Below, one piece after another: positions 22,325 through 32,561 of a DNA stretch of 62,726 nt; position 1 is the first letter of the stretch; every line of letters begins with the position of its first letter. The notes below the pieces were generated by a model that was given only the letters and a program-made list of their open reading frames with translations, was not told where the DNA came from and searched no databases. The translations under genes and the position numbers were made by a program. This stretch comes from Chara braunii (lineage: Eukaryota > Streptophyta > Charophyceae > Charales > Characeae), in the NCBI GenBank assembly GCA_003427395.1, contig BFEA01000389.1, positions 315,152 through 377,877 of the forward strand, in the 5' to 3' direction.

Positions 22325-22640
22325 GGTAAGCTACTTTCTCTACGGGAAGCGCTGCCGAAAATTCTGCAAATCCAAAGAGTTAGTCAAATTTTGACTTGTC
22401 AAAGTTGAATTGTCTAAAGTTTATATATGACTTAGTAGAAATCTGGAAAGTCTCATTTTCTAAAGGGAGTGATGCCCAAATTTTTGCTAATTTAGAGAGT
22501 TGGACAAAATTGGACTTTGGAAAGTCAAAGACTATTTCTGATTTCATATTTGGGCTGATATAAATAATGAAAAGGCACTTTTCCTACGGGAAGCGCTACC
22601 GAAATTTTCTTGATTTAGAGGAGATAGATTATATTTTGAC
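22325..22640. repeat. Three ~118-bp direct repeats with a CTACGGGAAGCGCT core
   Basis: Copies start near 22331, 22452 and 22570. Each contains a form of CTACGGGAAGCGCTGCCGAA, followed by a T-rich segment and an AGAGTT...TTTGAC tail. The middle copy is more diverged (TAAAGGGAGTGATGCCCAAA). The repeat sits directly downstream of the hairpin array and may be part of the same untranslated or LTR-like region. Confidence 0.65.
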
Positions 22641-24389
22641 AGGTGGCGATTCTGGCGATCCACTCTGTATAGGGGAGACTCTGCCAAGTTCTACCTTTGC
22701 TTTGGGCACTGCTTGAGGGTAGACTTAGGCTTAGTTAAGTAGGATGATTTGAGTGAGATCGTGATATGGGGATTATTCTTCATGAACTTATAGATTTCGC
22801 CGTGGGCATTGACCTGTCTTGTCTTACAAGCCATATTGATCGATTTGGTTCAGGATTTGGACTAGTTTCAACTTTGATCCTACGAGGATCACCTTCTGTT
22901 ATCACTAATAGCAGGTCGGTTACCGATTCGTCGACTCACGACTCAATTCCTACTTGCGCCCCATACTCAACGTAAAAGGCTTTAGCCCTGGTGATTTTTT
23001 TGCTTGTTCAGGGTTTCACCCGGACTTTTATTGAATGGCCATTTAACAAAGGTACTGAGTATTTTATTGAGGTTGGTTGGCTGGAGGTTGGGGTTTGCAT
23101 GGCTAAAGCGAGGGGTATGAGTATAGGAACTGGTTGGAGTTGACTCTGCGTAGTGCGTGGACTCTTGTCTGACTTTTGATGTGATTGTAGGTATGTTCAA
23201 AGACTTGGGGTTTTGGTTGGGTTGCCGTGCGGTCGCATATATATGAATGGCTAGGAGGAGACCCACTATGACTGTGAGAAGTGATCGTCACATAATTATT
23301 CCCATTGGGCATATATATATGTATGTACTAGTGCATGTGTACCTACGTGTAGAGCTAGCATGGCCTGAAGAGCCCGCGTACTAAGGATCAGTCGAAGGTT
23401 GGGGTGAATAGAAGGGAGAGGATATCCCTCGTCAATTCTTGTTTCTTTTCCTCGTTGCGATTTATCTTGGTGGAACGATAAAGTTCTGGGCAAAAGGGTC
23501 AGCGTGTTGCTGGTGATGTACCAGACAACTCACCACCGCTCCAAACTCCCTCCTGCCCTAGGGGTTGTCTTGCCCCGCACCCGTTGGGACACCTCAGGGT
23601 GCTGAAGACGGAAGCGGCGAATGCGCGTTTATTGTTGCGGATCATTTCTGTTTGGTATGAGTTCATGGTCTATGGTTGTGAAATCGTCTGCTTACTTGTC
23701 GGATTTTTGCATCTTCTGCTTCGGTTGTTCTTGTCTTCTCTCGCCTATTCCCCCGCATCCCTCTCTTTTTCTCTGAATTGAATGACGATGTGTCGTGAAT
23801 GTTTATCTCTCTCCGGAATCATTGCGAAGTCTCGTGACTTTCCGCAAAGAAGAACTTCTTTCGAAACTCTTTCATTAGTTTCCTGGGTAATCTCCGAATG
23901 TTGAAAGGATTGGTCCTCTTGTCTTGTGAACGGTGGATACGAGTGTACGAACCCCGCCATCGAATTCTGACTTGTGTACCCTTGTCATTTTCGCACCTTC
24001 CACAGTGAATGCGTGTATGGAAATACGTATCTTTTTGCGTTGTTTAGATAATTGTTTGTCGGGATTTTGTCCGAGAATGCAAGAGTGTTTAGATCTGTCG
24101 ATCGGAACGCATTGCGCATGCCATCTGCCTTATGCTGCACGACACCAAGGCAGCTCCCAAAAAAAAAGGTGTTATGCGCCGTGTGCATTACCGACCGGGT
24201 CCAACAAAACTGAGTCGCGGGTTGATACCTCGTGATTCCAAACCCGATCGATGTATGTTGGTGTGGATTCTGTAGGGTGCTTCGCTCGGAAAGGTGCTAA
24301 CTAACCGATGTTCTCTTCCTTTCAACAACGCCCATTTTTCTTTTAATAACGTCTCGAAAATTTATGCAAACTTTGTTGGATTGATTGAT
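22641..24389. other. About 1.7 kb without a recognised feature
   Basis: 22641-22690 reads GGTGGCGATTCTGGCGATCC, which faintly resembles primer-binding segments next to plant Ty3/gypsy LTRs, but no second LTR was found. Short frames on both strands lack motifs. Confidence 0.4.
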
Positions 24390-24929
24390 ATGTGGACTAA
24401 CAGTTGCCCTCCGATTGGGCGTCGATTGTCCGTACCTCCATCGAGGACGCGTCCCTTCCCCTACAAGGAGGAACGGACACATGTGTGCGAGTGGGACGTA
24501 CGGGAAGTTGTCGCACAGATCGGCGGTCAATACTACTTCCCTCCTGAAAACCGTTGTTCTGGATTTGTGGATGCGGGCTTTGTCATTATCGATACGCATT
24601 TCCCACCATACTCAATACTGTTGCCATTTAATGAGCTGATCGTCATTCCGTGGACGGCAGTGGCGCCCCATTGGCCTCGGACCTTGTGTACCGATTGCCA
24701 ACGCTTCGATCGTTACGAATTGAAGGGCTTTCATTACCGGATACGGAATGAAGAAGAGCACAAGGAAAGAGCCACGCGGCTGAGACCATCCACGTCGGAC
24801 TCGGAATTAGCCCACGAGCGACGTCGGGACTTAATACGGAAACGAGATACACGAAGCGTGCCAAAGCCTTTCCGTTCCAAACGGAGATCCGTCGCACGGT
24901 GGGAAGCTCGACAATATTTTTTGGATTGA
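24390..24929 (+). CDS. Hypothetical protein, 179 aa from the first ATG
   Basis: The frame is open from 24294, but its first ATG is at 24390. The protein has an aromatic-rich central region (QYYFPPENRCSGFVDAGF, then IIDTHFPPYSILLPFNELIV), one CTDCQRF motif (CxxC) and a strongly basic, Arg/Glu-rich C-terminal third (RRDLIRKRDTRSVPKPF). No signal peptide or membrane helix is apparent. I do not recognise the family. Base composition is unlike the AT-rich flanks and the frame is longer than chance suggests. It may be an exon or a transposon-derived fragment. Neighbours give no functional hint. Confidence 0.4.
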   Translation: MWTNSCPPIGRRLSVPPSRTRPFPYKEERTHVCEWDVREVVAQIGGQYYFPPENRCSGFVDAGFVIIDTHFPPYSILLPFNELIVIPWTAVAPHWPRTLCTDCQRFDRYELKGFHYRIRNEEEHKERATRLRPSTSDSELAHERRRDLIRKRDTRSVPKPFRSKRRSVARWEARQYFLD

Positions 24930-25444
24930 ATTTTTCTCTTTTTGCGCCTTGCCCGCGCGCGCATTATGCGACGCGCGAAAACTATCGACTTACTTCATCG
25001 GACCAACACGGGGGGATTTCAGTTCTGTCTGTGTCCTCGCACTCAATTTCCAAAAATCCTTGGCACACCCCATCTTGCTGCTTTTCAGGGCCTTTTTTTT
25101 TTCGCACCTATTAGCACTCCGTACGAAAAACAGCACAGCGCGTGAGGTTCGCGCGTCACATACTGCCATCATCACATGTTCAGAACGCCCGTCTCGAAAG
25201 CACAGTGTGGTAAAGCCTGCTCTCGAACCGGATGTCCCCACTTCTGAGGCATACTGACACGGGGACCTAATGACCTTAAGTCCCAGAATCTTAGGCTTTT
25301 TTTGGGTCACTAGGTGGGCTAACCAAATGCCTGAAATGGTGACCCTTCTGTCAGAGGCCAGGGCCATCGTAGGACCCTTTTTGAGACCACCTCCAAAGGT
25401 GTCTCAAATGACATTTCATTTTTATTATTATTATTATTATTTTT

Positions 25445-25512
25445 TGGGACAACGAGCTCCAATCTATTCGTGGGGAGCAACACGTGCTGGGAACCGGGCC
25501 CAGCGTCCCATA
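25445..25512. repeat. Left copy of a dispersed palindrome-ended repeat (inverted relative to 26955-27022)
   Basis: Contains GGGAGCAACACGTGCTGGGA and the near-palindrome CTGGGAACCGGGCCCAG, followed by CGTCCCAT. The reverse complement recurs at 26955-27022, and short versions occur at 26903-26925 and 30475-30500. These look like ends of one mobile-element family. Confidence 0.7.
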
Positions 25513-25939
25513 TAGAATTATACAAATGATTCGAGAAATGATTTAAGATACCAGGGCCATTACCTGGCTTCGGCTAAGAACAATCTGAGAACCATGGAAA
25601 AGGTTCTAAAAAATTTTAAGAAAATATGGATAACTTGCTAACCTATTGCTAGGATACTCAAATAGTACTCACCAAGTCAAACAGAGTTTAAACTCCAGGC
25701 CAACCATGATAGATCAAACTTGGAGAAACATGCAACCCCTGAAAAAGACAACCAGAACAGTCCTGCCTCCGTCATCGAAAGGAAGAACCTAAAGCTGATC
25801 CAGGTGAAGTTAGTGGCCAGTGGCTGGTACCCTCCGAGATACCCGGCGCCAATCGCATCCACCCCTACTTCCTCCATCCAAATCCCATCCGCCCTCTTAC
25901 CTTATTGTCAAAATTCGTCGACTACTAAAACAGCCTGCC

Positions 25940-26620
25940 AAACAAAAGACAAAAGAGATGGCAATGTATTGGCAATGTATCTATCCATGTTCAGCCGTGG
26001 ATCCTAGCATCATTTTGCACATTTGGAGAGTAGTACAAAAGACAAAAAAGATGGCAATATATCTATCCATGTTCTGGCTGTGGATCCTAGCATCATTTTG
26101 CACATTTGGAGAGTAGTGCAGAGAGGCCCATGTGCGTTGTAAAAAAAATAAAAAAAATCCATCTAGTTTCTTACGTGTAAAAAAAGCAAAAAAATTGTAC
26201 TACTCTTTTGGTCATCACCCGTGTGACCACGCACACTTGCCCTGAGGGAGAAGTGTCAGGCCGGGAATTTGTCCTTTCTGGACTTCGTCCACTTCGCCAT
26301 TTCTGAACAACGTCCGTCTGTGTGACCACATGAGGACCTAAAGTCCAAATAGGGGGCTCGCTGCACAGCCTTTTGAATGAAGACGTTTTCTGAAAGGTGT
26401 CAGACGTTTTTCCAAAGGCTGCTCGTGGAAAGGAAAACCCCCCTCGCCACACAGACTTTCGAAACACCTAGGCCTTTCTATATGCAGATTTGGGCCTGGC
26501 TCCACTCAGTCCACTGCTCTCTATGCGTGTAAAACGAAAGTGTGAATCTTTGCCTAGAACATGGAAAGATACACCGCCATAGTTTTTGTATTTTGTGCAT
26601 GTCCAGAGTAGTGGAGCGAG
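25940..26620. mobile_element. MITE-like fragments with a tandemly duplicated 86-bp segment
   Basis: GGCAATGTATCTATCCATGT followed by GCATCATTTTGCACATTTGG appears twice in tandem (about 25970-26035 and 26052-26117). A reverse-complement-like relative, ATGGAAAGATACACCGCC, lies at 26560-26620. The same family recurs at 28490-28550, 51540-51640, 51775-51890 and 55345-55450, often next to an AGGGCC motif and an A- or T-rich tract. No coding capacity. I infer a non-autonomous DNA element with foldback organisation. Confidence 0.6.
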
Positions 26621-26954
26621 GCCCTTGGAATCAGCCTTTTTTTTTTCTTTTTTCCTTTTGCAAGTAGACCATTCGAGTGGGCCTTTTCACAAGACCACTC
26701 CAGGTCTTTCAAGGAAACGCTCATGACAGGCGGGAGGATCTAATTTCTTCATTTCGACACCGGCCAAGCCGGGTAATGGCCGGGTAATGGCCCCGGTATC
26801 TCAAGTTCCACAATTCCATCCTTAGGCCAATTAGATTTTTCTAAGTAGTTCCTTGTCTCATTTTCATGAAATTTTCTGATGAAGTTTTCTGAATGTACAT
26901 GACGCTGGGCCCGGTTCCCAGTTTGTGCCAACTTGTGAGGATATGGTTGTATCT

Positions 26955-27022
26955 ATGGGACGCTGGACCCGGTTTCCAGCAGGTTCTGCTCCCCACCAAT
27001 AGATGGAGCTTGTTTCCCTGTA
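26955..27022. repeat. Right copy of the palindrome-ended repeat
   Basis: Reverse-complement match to 25445-25512 (GGACGCTGGACCCGGTTTCC and GCTCCCCACCAATAGATGGA), followed by an A-tract at 27021-27040. The pair could bound a ~1.58-kb insertion (25445-27022). Confidence 0.7.
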
Positions 27023-27574
27023 AAAAAAAAAAAAAAAAAAAAGACACCGGCCAATCTGACAGCTTTTGAAACTTTTTAAAAAGAACTCGTTTCGAAAGGC
27101 TGTGTGGAGAAGACACGGAGTAGATTTTGCGCGATTCGAAAGCCTGTGTGGCGAGCCCCTAGGCCTACCCAAATGCCTCAAAATTTTTGAGACTTTTGGT
27201 CCTCGTGTGAGTATGCCCTAACTCTCGGGAGCACTCCCAATTTTTTGGTGGATTCGGGAGTGGTGTGGCGAGGCTCTAACACTAGGATAGGACAGGGGGC
27301 CCAGGGGGGGGGTGCGCCAGGGCAAAAGGATGAGAGGAAGGGTGGGTGGGGTCTTCAGAGGGGTTATCTGGACAGCCGTAGTGGTCCATTACTGTGGGTA
27401 ACTGTCATCTGTCTAGTGCCCCACCGCTACAACCACCTTCTTTGTAAGGGGAAACCACACGGGGGTAACAAAAATGAGTTATAATTACACTGTGGGCCAA
27501 GATACAGTTCGGATTCGAATTTCCGACAATGTATACAATCCACCTTCTGGTCAGGTAGGGTGCCCAAAGTGCAA

Positions 27575-27619
27575 ATTTGCTAACTGCATCTTGCCCATAG
27601 TGCAAAGAAAAAGGAATGA

Positions 27620-27704
<85 letters not shown>

Positions 27705-27743
27705 NNNNNNNNNNNNNNNNNNNNNNNNNNNNNNNNNNNNNNN

Positions 27744-27824
<81 letters not shown>

Positions 27825-27875
27825 TCATTCCTTTTTCTTTGCACTATGGGGCAAGATACAGTTTGCAATTGCATG
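27575..27875. repeat. Inverted repeat with (CT)n and (GA)n arms around a 39-N gap
   Basis: The left arm, ATCTTGCCCATAGTGCAAAG plus AAAAAGGAATGACAT (27588-27622), leads into (CT)n to 27704. Then come N's (27705-27743), (AC)n, (GA)n to 27821, and the reverse complement of the left arm to about 27870. A third partial copy (GGCCAAGATACAGTT) lies near 27495. The structure is a long foldback, and the gap is where a hairpin or dinucleotide tract would defeat sequencing and assembly. Confidence 0.9.
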
Positions 27876-28289
27876 TGTTTCAGGCTTTTTCTCTTTCACA
27901 AATACTTTGGGACCCGCGCGCGCACACATGCAGAATCTGTGTTTGTATGAGCATGTGTTTCTGGATTTTTTACTTGGGAAAAGTCATAAAACCTCCCCGT
28001 GACTAAACCTTTGTATCCATTTCCCCCCAAATGGGGAAAAAAGTGCCTACGGTCCCAGAATCACTTTTGGTGTTACTTTTGCACCCTGGCTGGGCCGGGG
28101 CCTCACCACACATACCATTGAATAGTTTAGTATACTAGTCTGTGTTAGGTTGATGGCGAGAAACGAACTCCCTTCTGCATTTGTGTTTGCCGCCTGAATA
28201 ATAAATGGGTGTGGGTCTGCTACTCTCATATCTACTCTCATATCTTTGCAAGACGAGCGTGGATATTAGTGTATTTTTATTGTCTTTTT

Positions 28290-28400
28290 TTTGCTTCTGC
28301 GCGTCTCGCCTTTCTTTTTTTGGCCTCCACTATTTTTGCCTTTTTTTTTTGCTTCTGCACGTCTTGCCTTTCTTTTTTTTGCTTCTGCACGTCCACAGTC
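28290..28400. repeat. T-rich ~45-60-bp tandem repeat
   Basis: Two to three units of TTTGCTTCTGCACGTCTTGC followed by a CTTTCTTTTTTT tract. The cysteine/phenylalanine open frames over it are artefacts. Confidence 0.7.
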
Positions 28401-28599
28401 GTGTCATTGAGGCCTTTTGTGCGCATTTATTGTCGTTGCTCGACTACTCTCGAAATGTGCAAAACGAATAGTCACTCATGAATCTGCTGCCACACCAGGG
28501 AAAGATACACTGCCACGATTTTTGTCTTTCTGTAGTGGGGCGAGGACCAGTGGAATGTGTAACTGGCTTTGAAAAAAAAAAAAAAAAAGAAAAGAGAAG

Positions 28600-28800
28600 A
28601 GGCCTGCGGGCCTAGACTCAGGGCCTCGCCACACTACTCCCGACTTGGCCATTTTCGGGAGTGCAGCATCGCCACACCAGCTCCCGAGTTCAACCTGTCA
28701 GCTTGAATTTGGGAGCTGTCAGAATGTGGCTCCCCAGTTCAACCTGTCAGATTGAATTCGGGAGCTGTCAGAATGTGGCTCCCGAGAGCTCTCCCGAACT
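28600..28800. repeat. 49-bp tandem pair within a GGCCTCGCCACAC repeat family
   Basis: CAACCTGTCAG...GAGCTGTCAGAATGTGGCTC is repeated at an offset of 49 bp (28691 and 28740). The adjoining GCCTCGCCACACTACTCCCG (28622) is the reverse complement of GGGAGTGGTGTGGCGAGGC, present at 27254 and 30684, so these are termini of one dispersed family. Confidence 0.7.
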
Positions 28801-29039
28801 CACCCCCTGCAAAGCTTTTTTTTCGAGAGACCGCATTCGCTCCTCCGAATTTCATCCCAGATTCGGGAGTGGAGCCGGACAGGAGAAATGCTGATCGTGT
28901 CCATATCTGGCAAATGACATTTTCAGACTTTGCGCGCGGCCGGGTAGAGAGTGTAGTATGGCGAAAGGCACTCGCGAGTGGGTTTTCACTTCCGGGAGCA
29001 CTCGCAAAAATTTTCCCATTCCCTCCCCACACACTGGAC

Positions 29040-30674
29040 TGACCTCCTAAAGGGGAGTACAGAACATGCCATGGGGACGTGGCTGGCCCATCCTCAGGAC
29101 CCAGGCAAAGTCCTGAGAGCCCTTGGGCCAGATCTGCCACACGGTATGAAGCTGGAACAGTGGAAGCTGGGCAACCGACTGAAGGACGGAATGAAGCTGC
29201 TCTAGGACGGGGAAATATCGCGACCATCTACAACCGAGCTGGTGGCGGTCCGTGTTCTGGACAATCCACACTCGAGGACAAAACGAAGGCCAGGCCTCAG
29301 AATTTCGAGTGGAGCCCACCCTTTTCGGGTGGAAGCTCCCACAGGGTAAAACGGTCCCATTAATACAGTACTCGTCTAAGGTTGGAGTGGCTCAGCACCG
29401 GCAGAAGAAACCCAGCCCTCAAGCGGTGGCCTCACACAGATATCAGAAAGGACAAGGGGAATACGACAAGCAGCCGCCGGACTTCTGCAAACTGTGGAGA
29501 CTGCTAAAGCGGATTCCCTCACAGAGACAAGCTAGCCTAATGTGGCTACAGTCCATGTCCGTAACGGCCTCAGCCCTCTGGCTTAACAAGAGAGGGATGG
29601 ATCTCACGGTTACCTGTAAAAGGTGTAATTGGGGATGGGAAGCCACGGACCATCTGTGGGTATGTTGTCTGCTGGCAGACGAGCTGTGGATGTGGTGGAA
29701 GTTGCAGTGGGAGGAGGGAGGGGGGGAGGAGTGGGAGTGGACAGATGATTGGATCCTCTCCGCCTGTTCACCTGCCAAAGCTAATTTGATGGGAGACTGG
29801 GGTTACATGGCCCTGGTATGTAGGGGAATCCTATTGGAGACAATTTGGAATGCACGCAATGCAATGGTTTTCAGGAAAGAGACACAGTCAATCCAGCTCC
29901 AGACCAAGATGGTGAAGTCGATGCTGAGCGTGACTATTCTGACAGAGTGGAGGAGAGCGAAGCAAAGAACTGGCAGAGGTCTATACTGGTTTCGAAAGGC
30001 CTGGGCTAAGAAAGACTTTCTGGCTTCAATCTCTCCAGAAGGAAATCTGATAATTGCTAAATGGCTGACATAGTCCAGTACAGTAGTCAAGCCGAGATTT
30101 AGGCTGACGTAGAGCCTTGAAACCTAAGAAGTAGTGTTAGGAAGGCTCTGAGCAACCAAGATCTCCCTATCTCCCTCTCGAGTGTCACAAGGTTAGGACA
30201 GTCCGACAAGTCACAAGGAGAGATAGGTTCGGTGGAGTCTGTAGTGGTCAATGGAGATACAAAGAAGAGTGGAGAGTAATGCATTAGAATATTGTCTGAT
30301 AGTCCTTTGTTGAGCTCTCTTGAGCTTCAGATCTGTTCTTTGAAACGAGCATAGCTTTTTAACCCAGGATGGTTAAGAGGTTCGTATTCTCGTTAGAGCT
30401 TAAAACTGAGCCACCCCCCTTTTTTTAACTCTGCGCTTCAAGATTACTTTTTGGAAAGTCTCGAGATATTAGATGGGACACTGGACCCGGTTTCCAGCTG
30501 GCCTAGAGATGTTCTTGAATCAGAGAGTTTGGTCTTCGAGCTCCGCTTGTAAGCTAAACTGGCTGATGCTGCCAGGATAACTCCGGGTAGAATTGTGAGG
30601 TGCCCGGGCTCGTCCCTTGATTTTTGGTTTAATAAAGTTTCAAGCTTTCCAAAAAAAAAAAAAAAAAAAAAAAA
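29040..30674 (+). mobile_element. 5'-truncated LINE (non-LTR retrotransposon)
   Basis: A coding fragment with a zf-RVT domain is followed by a ~580-bp 3' region, an AATAAAG polyadenylation signal at 30631 and a 24-A tail at 30651-30674. That is the hallmark of target-primed insertion of a 5'-truncated LINE. The 5' boundary is uncertain. Reverse transcriptase and endonuclease domains are absent. The tail is directly followed by TCCCAAGCCGGGAGTGGTG, part of the dispersed GGCGAGGC family, so the LINE appears to have landed in or beside one of those elements. Confidence 0.85.
29252..30073 (+). CDS. LINE ORF2 C-terminal fragment with zf-RVT domain (partial)
   Basis: About 270 codons with no credible start codon, as expected for a truncated copy. 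The central part reads FCKLWRLLKRIPSQRQASL (linker after the reverse transcriptase), then LTVTCKRCNWGWEATDHLW with VCCLLADELWMWW. This is the CxxC...H...C zinc-binding signature of zf-RVT domains. ILLETIWNARNAMVF follows, the usual xxIWxxRNxxxF motif of plant LINE C-termini. A basic tail ends at 30073. The domain is thought to help bind the element's RNA during insertion. The surviving frame is open, which suggests a fairly recent insertion. Confidence 0.85.
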   Translation: MFWTIHTRGQNEGQASEFRVEPTLFGWKLPQGKTVPLIQYSSKVGVAQHRQKKPSPQAVASHRYQKGQGEYDKQPPDFCKLWRLLKRIPSQRQASLMWLQSMSVTASALWLNKRGMDLTVTCKRCNWGWEATDHLWVCCLLADELWMWWKLQWEEGGGEEWEWTDDWILSACSPAKANLMGDWGYMALVCRGILLETIWNARNAMVFRKETQSIQLQTKMVKSMLSVTILTEWRRAKQRTGRGLYWFRKAWAKKDFLASISPEGNLIIAKWLT

Positions 30675-31269
30675 TCCCAAGCCGGGAGTGGTGTGGCGAG
30701 GCCCTCAGTTGGTAAGGCACAGAAGTTGCATTCAGGAGGTGACAAGGGCATCCCTCCACTATTCTGGGCATGTGCAAAAAGTCAGTGAATCACAAACCAG
30801 CAGAGGGAGGGCCATAAACACCCTTGGAGTCCCCGTCAGACTCGTTGAGCAGCCAAAAGACGAATAGTATTCGAAGCCATAAAAAAGAGGTCAGTGAACT
30901 ACGCCGTATTGCCTCTCCTCCATTCCGCAGGGGACCCGTAAAGCCAATGACGAAACGGAGCCTTACGGGTCCCTGCCCTAGATGGCGGGATGCATCATCC
31001 CACCCTCCGTATAAAATAAAATCAAGACTTCCTAACTCTCCCACACCGTCACACAGACTAGAATACTAAACTATTCGTGTCTAGGTCTCGCTCCACCACT
31101 CCCAAAACGTGAAAATCCCGACTTTATCTTTGCGCTTTATCCTGGCTAGACAGGTTCATCACCATCACACTAAGGGGTTGTATCGAGGCCCGATATTTTT
31201 GTCAATCCATCCATTGGCCTTACCAAGCACCGCTTGCCACGCTTCGAGTACACTGCCCACCATCCCCTC

Positions 31270-31300
<31 letters not shown>

Positions 31301-31497
31301 CCCGCCGTCAGTTGTCACGTCGGCGGGACAAGGCAACTCCATCGCAAAAGCGTACTCTCACCCACTGCTCTAGTCGTGCACTGGCTGGCGCTTCTCTACT
31401 AGTAGACTCCTGTGTTGCACACGAGATTACACGTCGAAGTTCCTTTACGTAAGCTTCCCCATTGAGAGTACCTTACAGCCCGCCCGCCTCTGCACCC

Positions 31498-31546
<49 letters not shown>

Positions 31547-32509
31547 CGCGCTCTGTAGCGCGCGCGTTTGCTCGCTCGCTCTGAGAAGGTCCTTACTTGT
31601 CACACTGTCGCCCGACGCATCTTCAGGGATATGTTGCAGGGCACAGTCAGAGACGGCCCGCCATAGTGATGCCGCCTCTTCTCCCGTCGCCACCTGTCCT
31701 GTCTCGTGACTCTCTGAACTTGATTATCATTTTGTCAGCAACGACGCAACTGCGTTTTCGTGAGCCGTCGACATCCAGTCTTTGATTTTTGGATAGCAAA
31801 GAGCTTTTTTTTTTTGCTTTTTTTTATGTCACGACGTGATATCGATTTACGGTGAGTAAACACGGCGTGTACCGCATGCTCTTGTTTGCGACCTTTGCTA
31901 GGTTCACGTGACGACTGCCGCGATCAGTCGAAACCCTCGGGAACACCATCATGGTGGCAGCGACCAAGGGGGAGCAAAGGATAGGAATAGCGGCTGAGCG
32001 AGGATGAGCTCGAGGGATGAAGTCACCCGCTCTTTTTTGTTGAGTTCACTTTTGGATCGTAATTGGTGTTCGATTGAGCCGCTCGATGCCCGCGGGTGAT
32101 CGTTCTTCGTGTCGCCGCGTGGCTGTCGACGGCTCGCAGAATGAAGAAGATTGACAGAACCTCCATCTATGTCACAGCCAGTCAGCGTTAGAGTGCTAGC
32201 TCAGCGACGGCAAACACTCCCACTGGGTCTGTGCTGGCTGCATTTGGCCATATACAGGGATGGATTCAGTCCAGGCAATCCAATTAATGTGAGTTCGCAC
32301 TAGCTCTGGTGACTTGCGCGTCAAGAGTGGGGAGTTTTAGCTCAGGAAGGGAAGGCGACTTCAGCTGGGAAGTATAGAAACAGTTTTGCTTGGGGCGGAG
32401 GGGATTCTCACTTGAATCCTAAGCGTGGGTGAAGAGCCGTTCGAGTTGGGGATATGAAACTCTTCGGTCCTGTTAGGGACAATTAAATCGCTTTATGTGA
32501 TCATTGCAG
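30675..32509. other. Intergenic/5' region with pyrimidine tracts ahead of the receptor kinase
   Basis: No coding sequence recognised. (CT)n at 31277-31300, and (CT)n followed by (CG)n at 31501-31556. The CT-rich tracts and GC-rich context before the receptor gene could be promoter or 5'UTR/intron sequence, as pyrimidine-rich tracts are frequent upstream of plant genes. The window gives no proof. Confidence 0.4.
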
Positions 32510-32510
32510 G
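32496..32510 (+). other. Candidate 3' splice site upstream of the receptor ORF
   Basis: TTTATGTGATCATTGCAG ends at 32509, 52 bp before the first ATG of the receptor ORF. It fits a plant 3' splice site, implying that the coding start lies in a second exon after a 5'UTR intron. Confidence 0.4.
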
Positions 32511-32561
32511 CGTCTTCGTGTCGATTTCTTTGCTCGGGCGCAGTTGGTCACAGTCTATTTG

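Noticed and set aside
22641-22700. Retrotransposon primer-binding site (tRNA-Arg-like TGGCGATTCTGGCGATCC)
   Set aside because: Only a loose resemblance, with no LTR pair or gag frame next to it.
27551-28002. Frames through the (CT)n/(GA)n tract and N gap, with Ser-Leu or Arg-Glu repeats
   Set aside because: Dinucleotide repeat artefacts crossing unknown bases.
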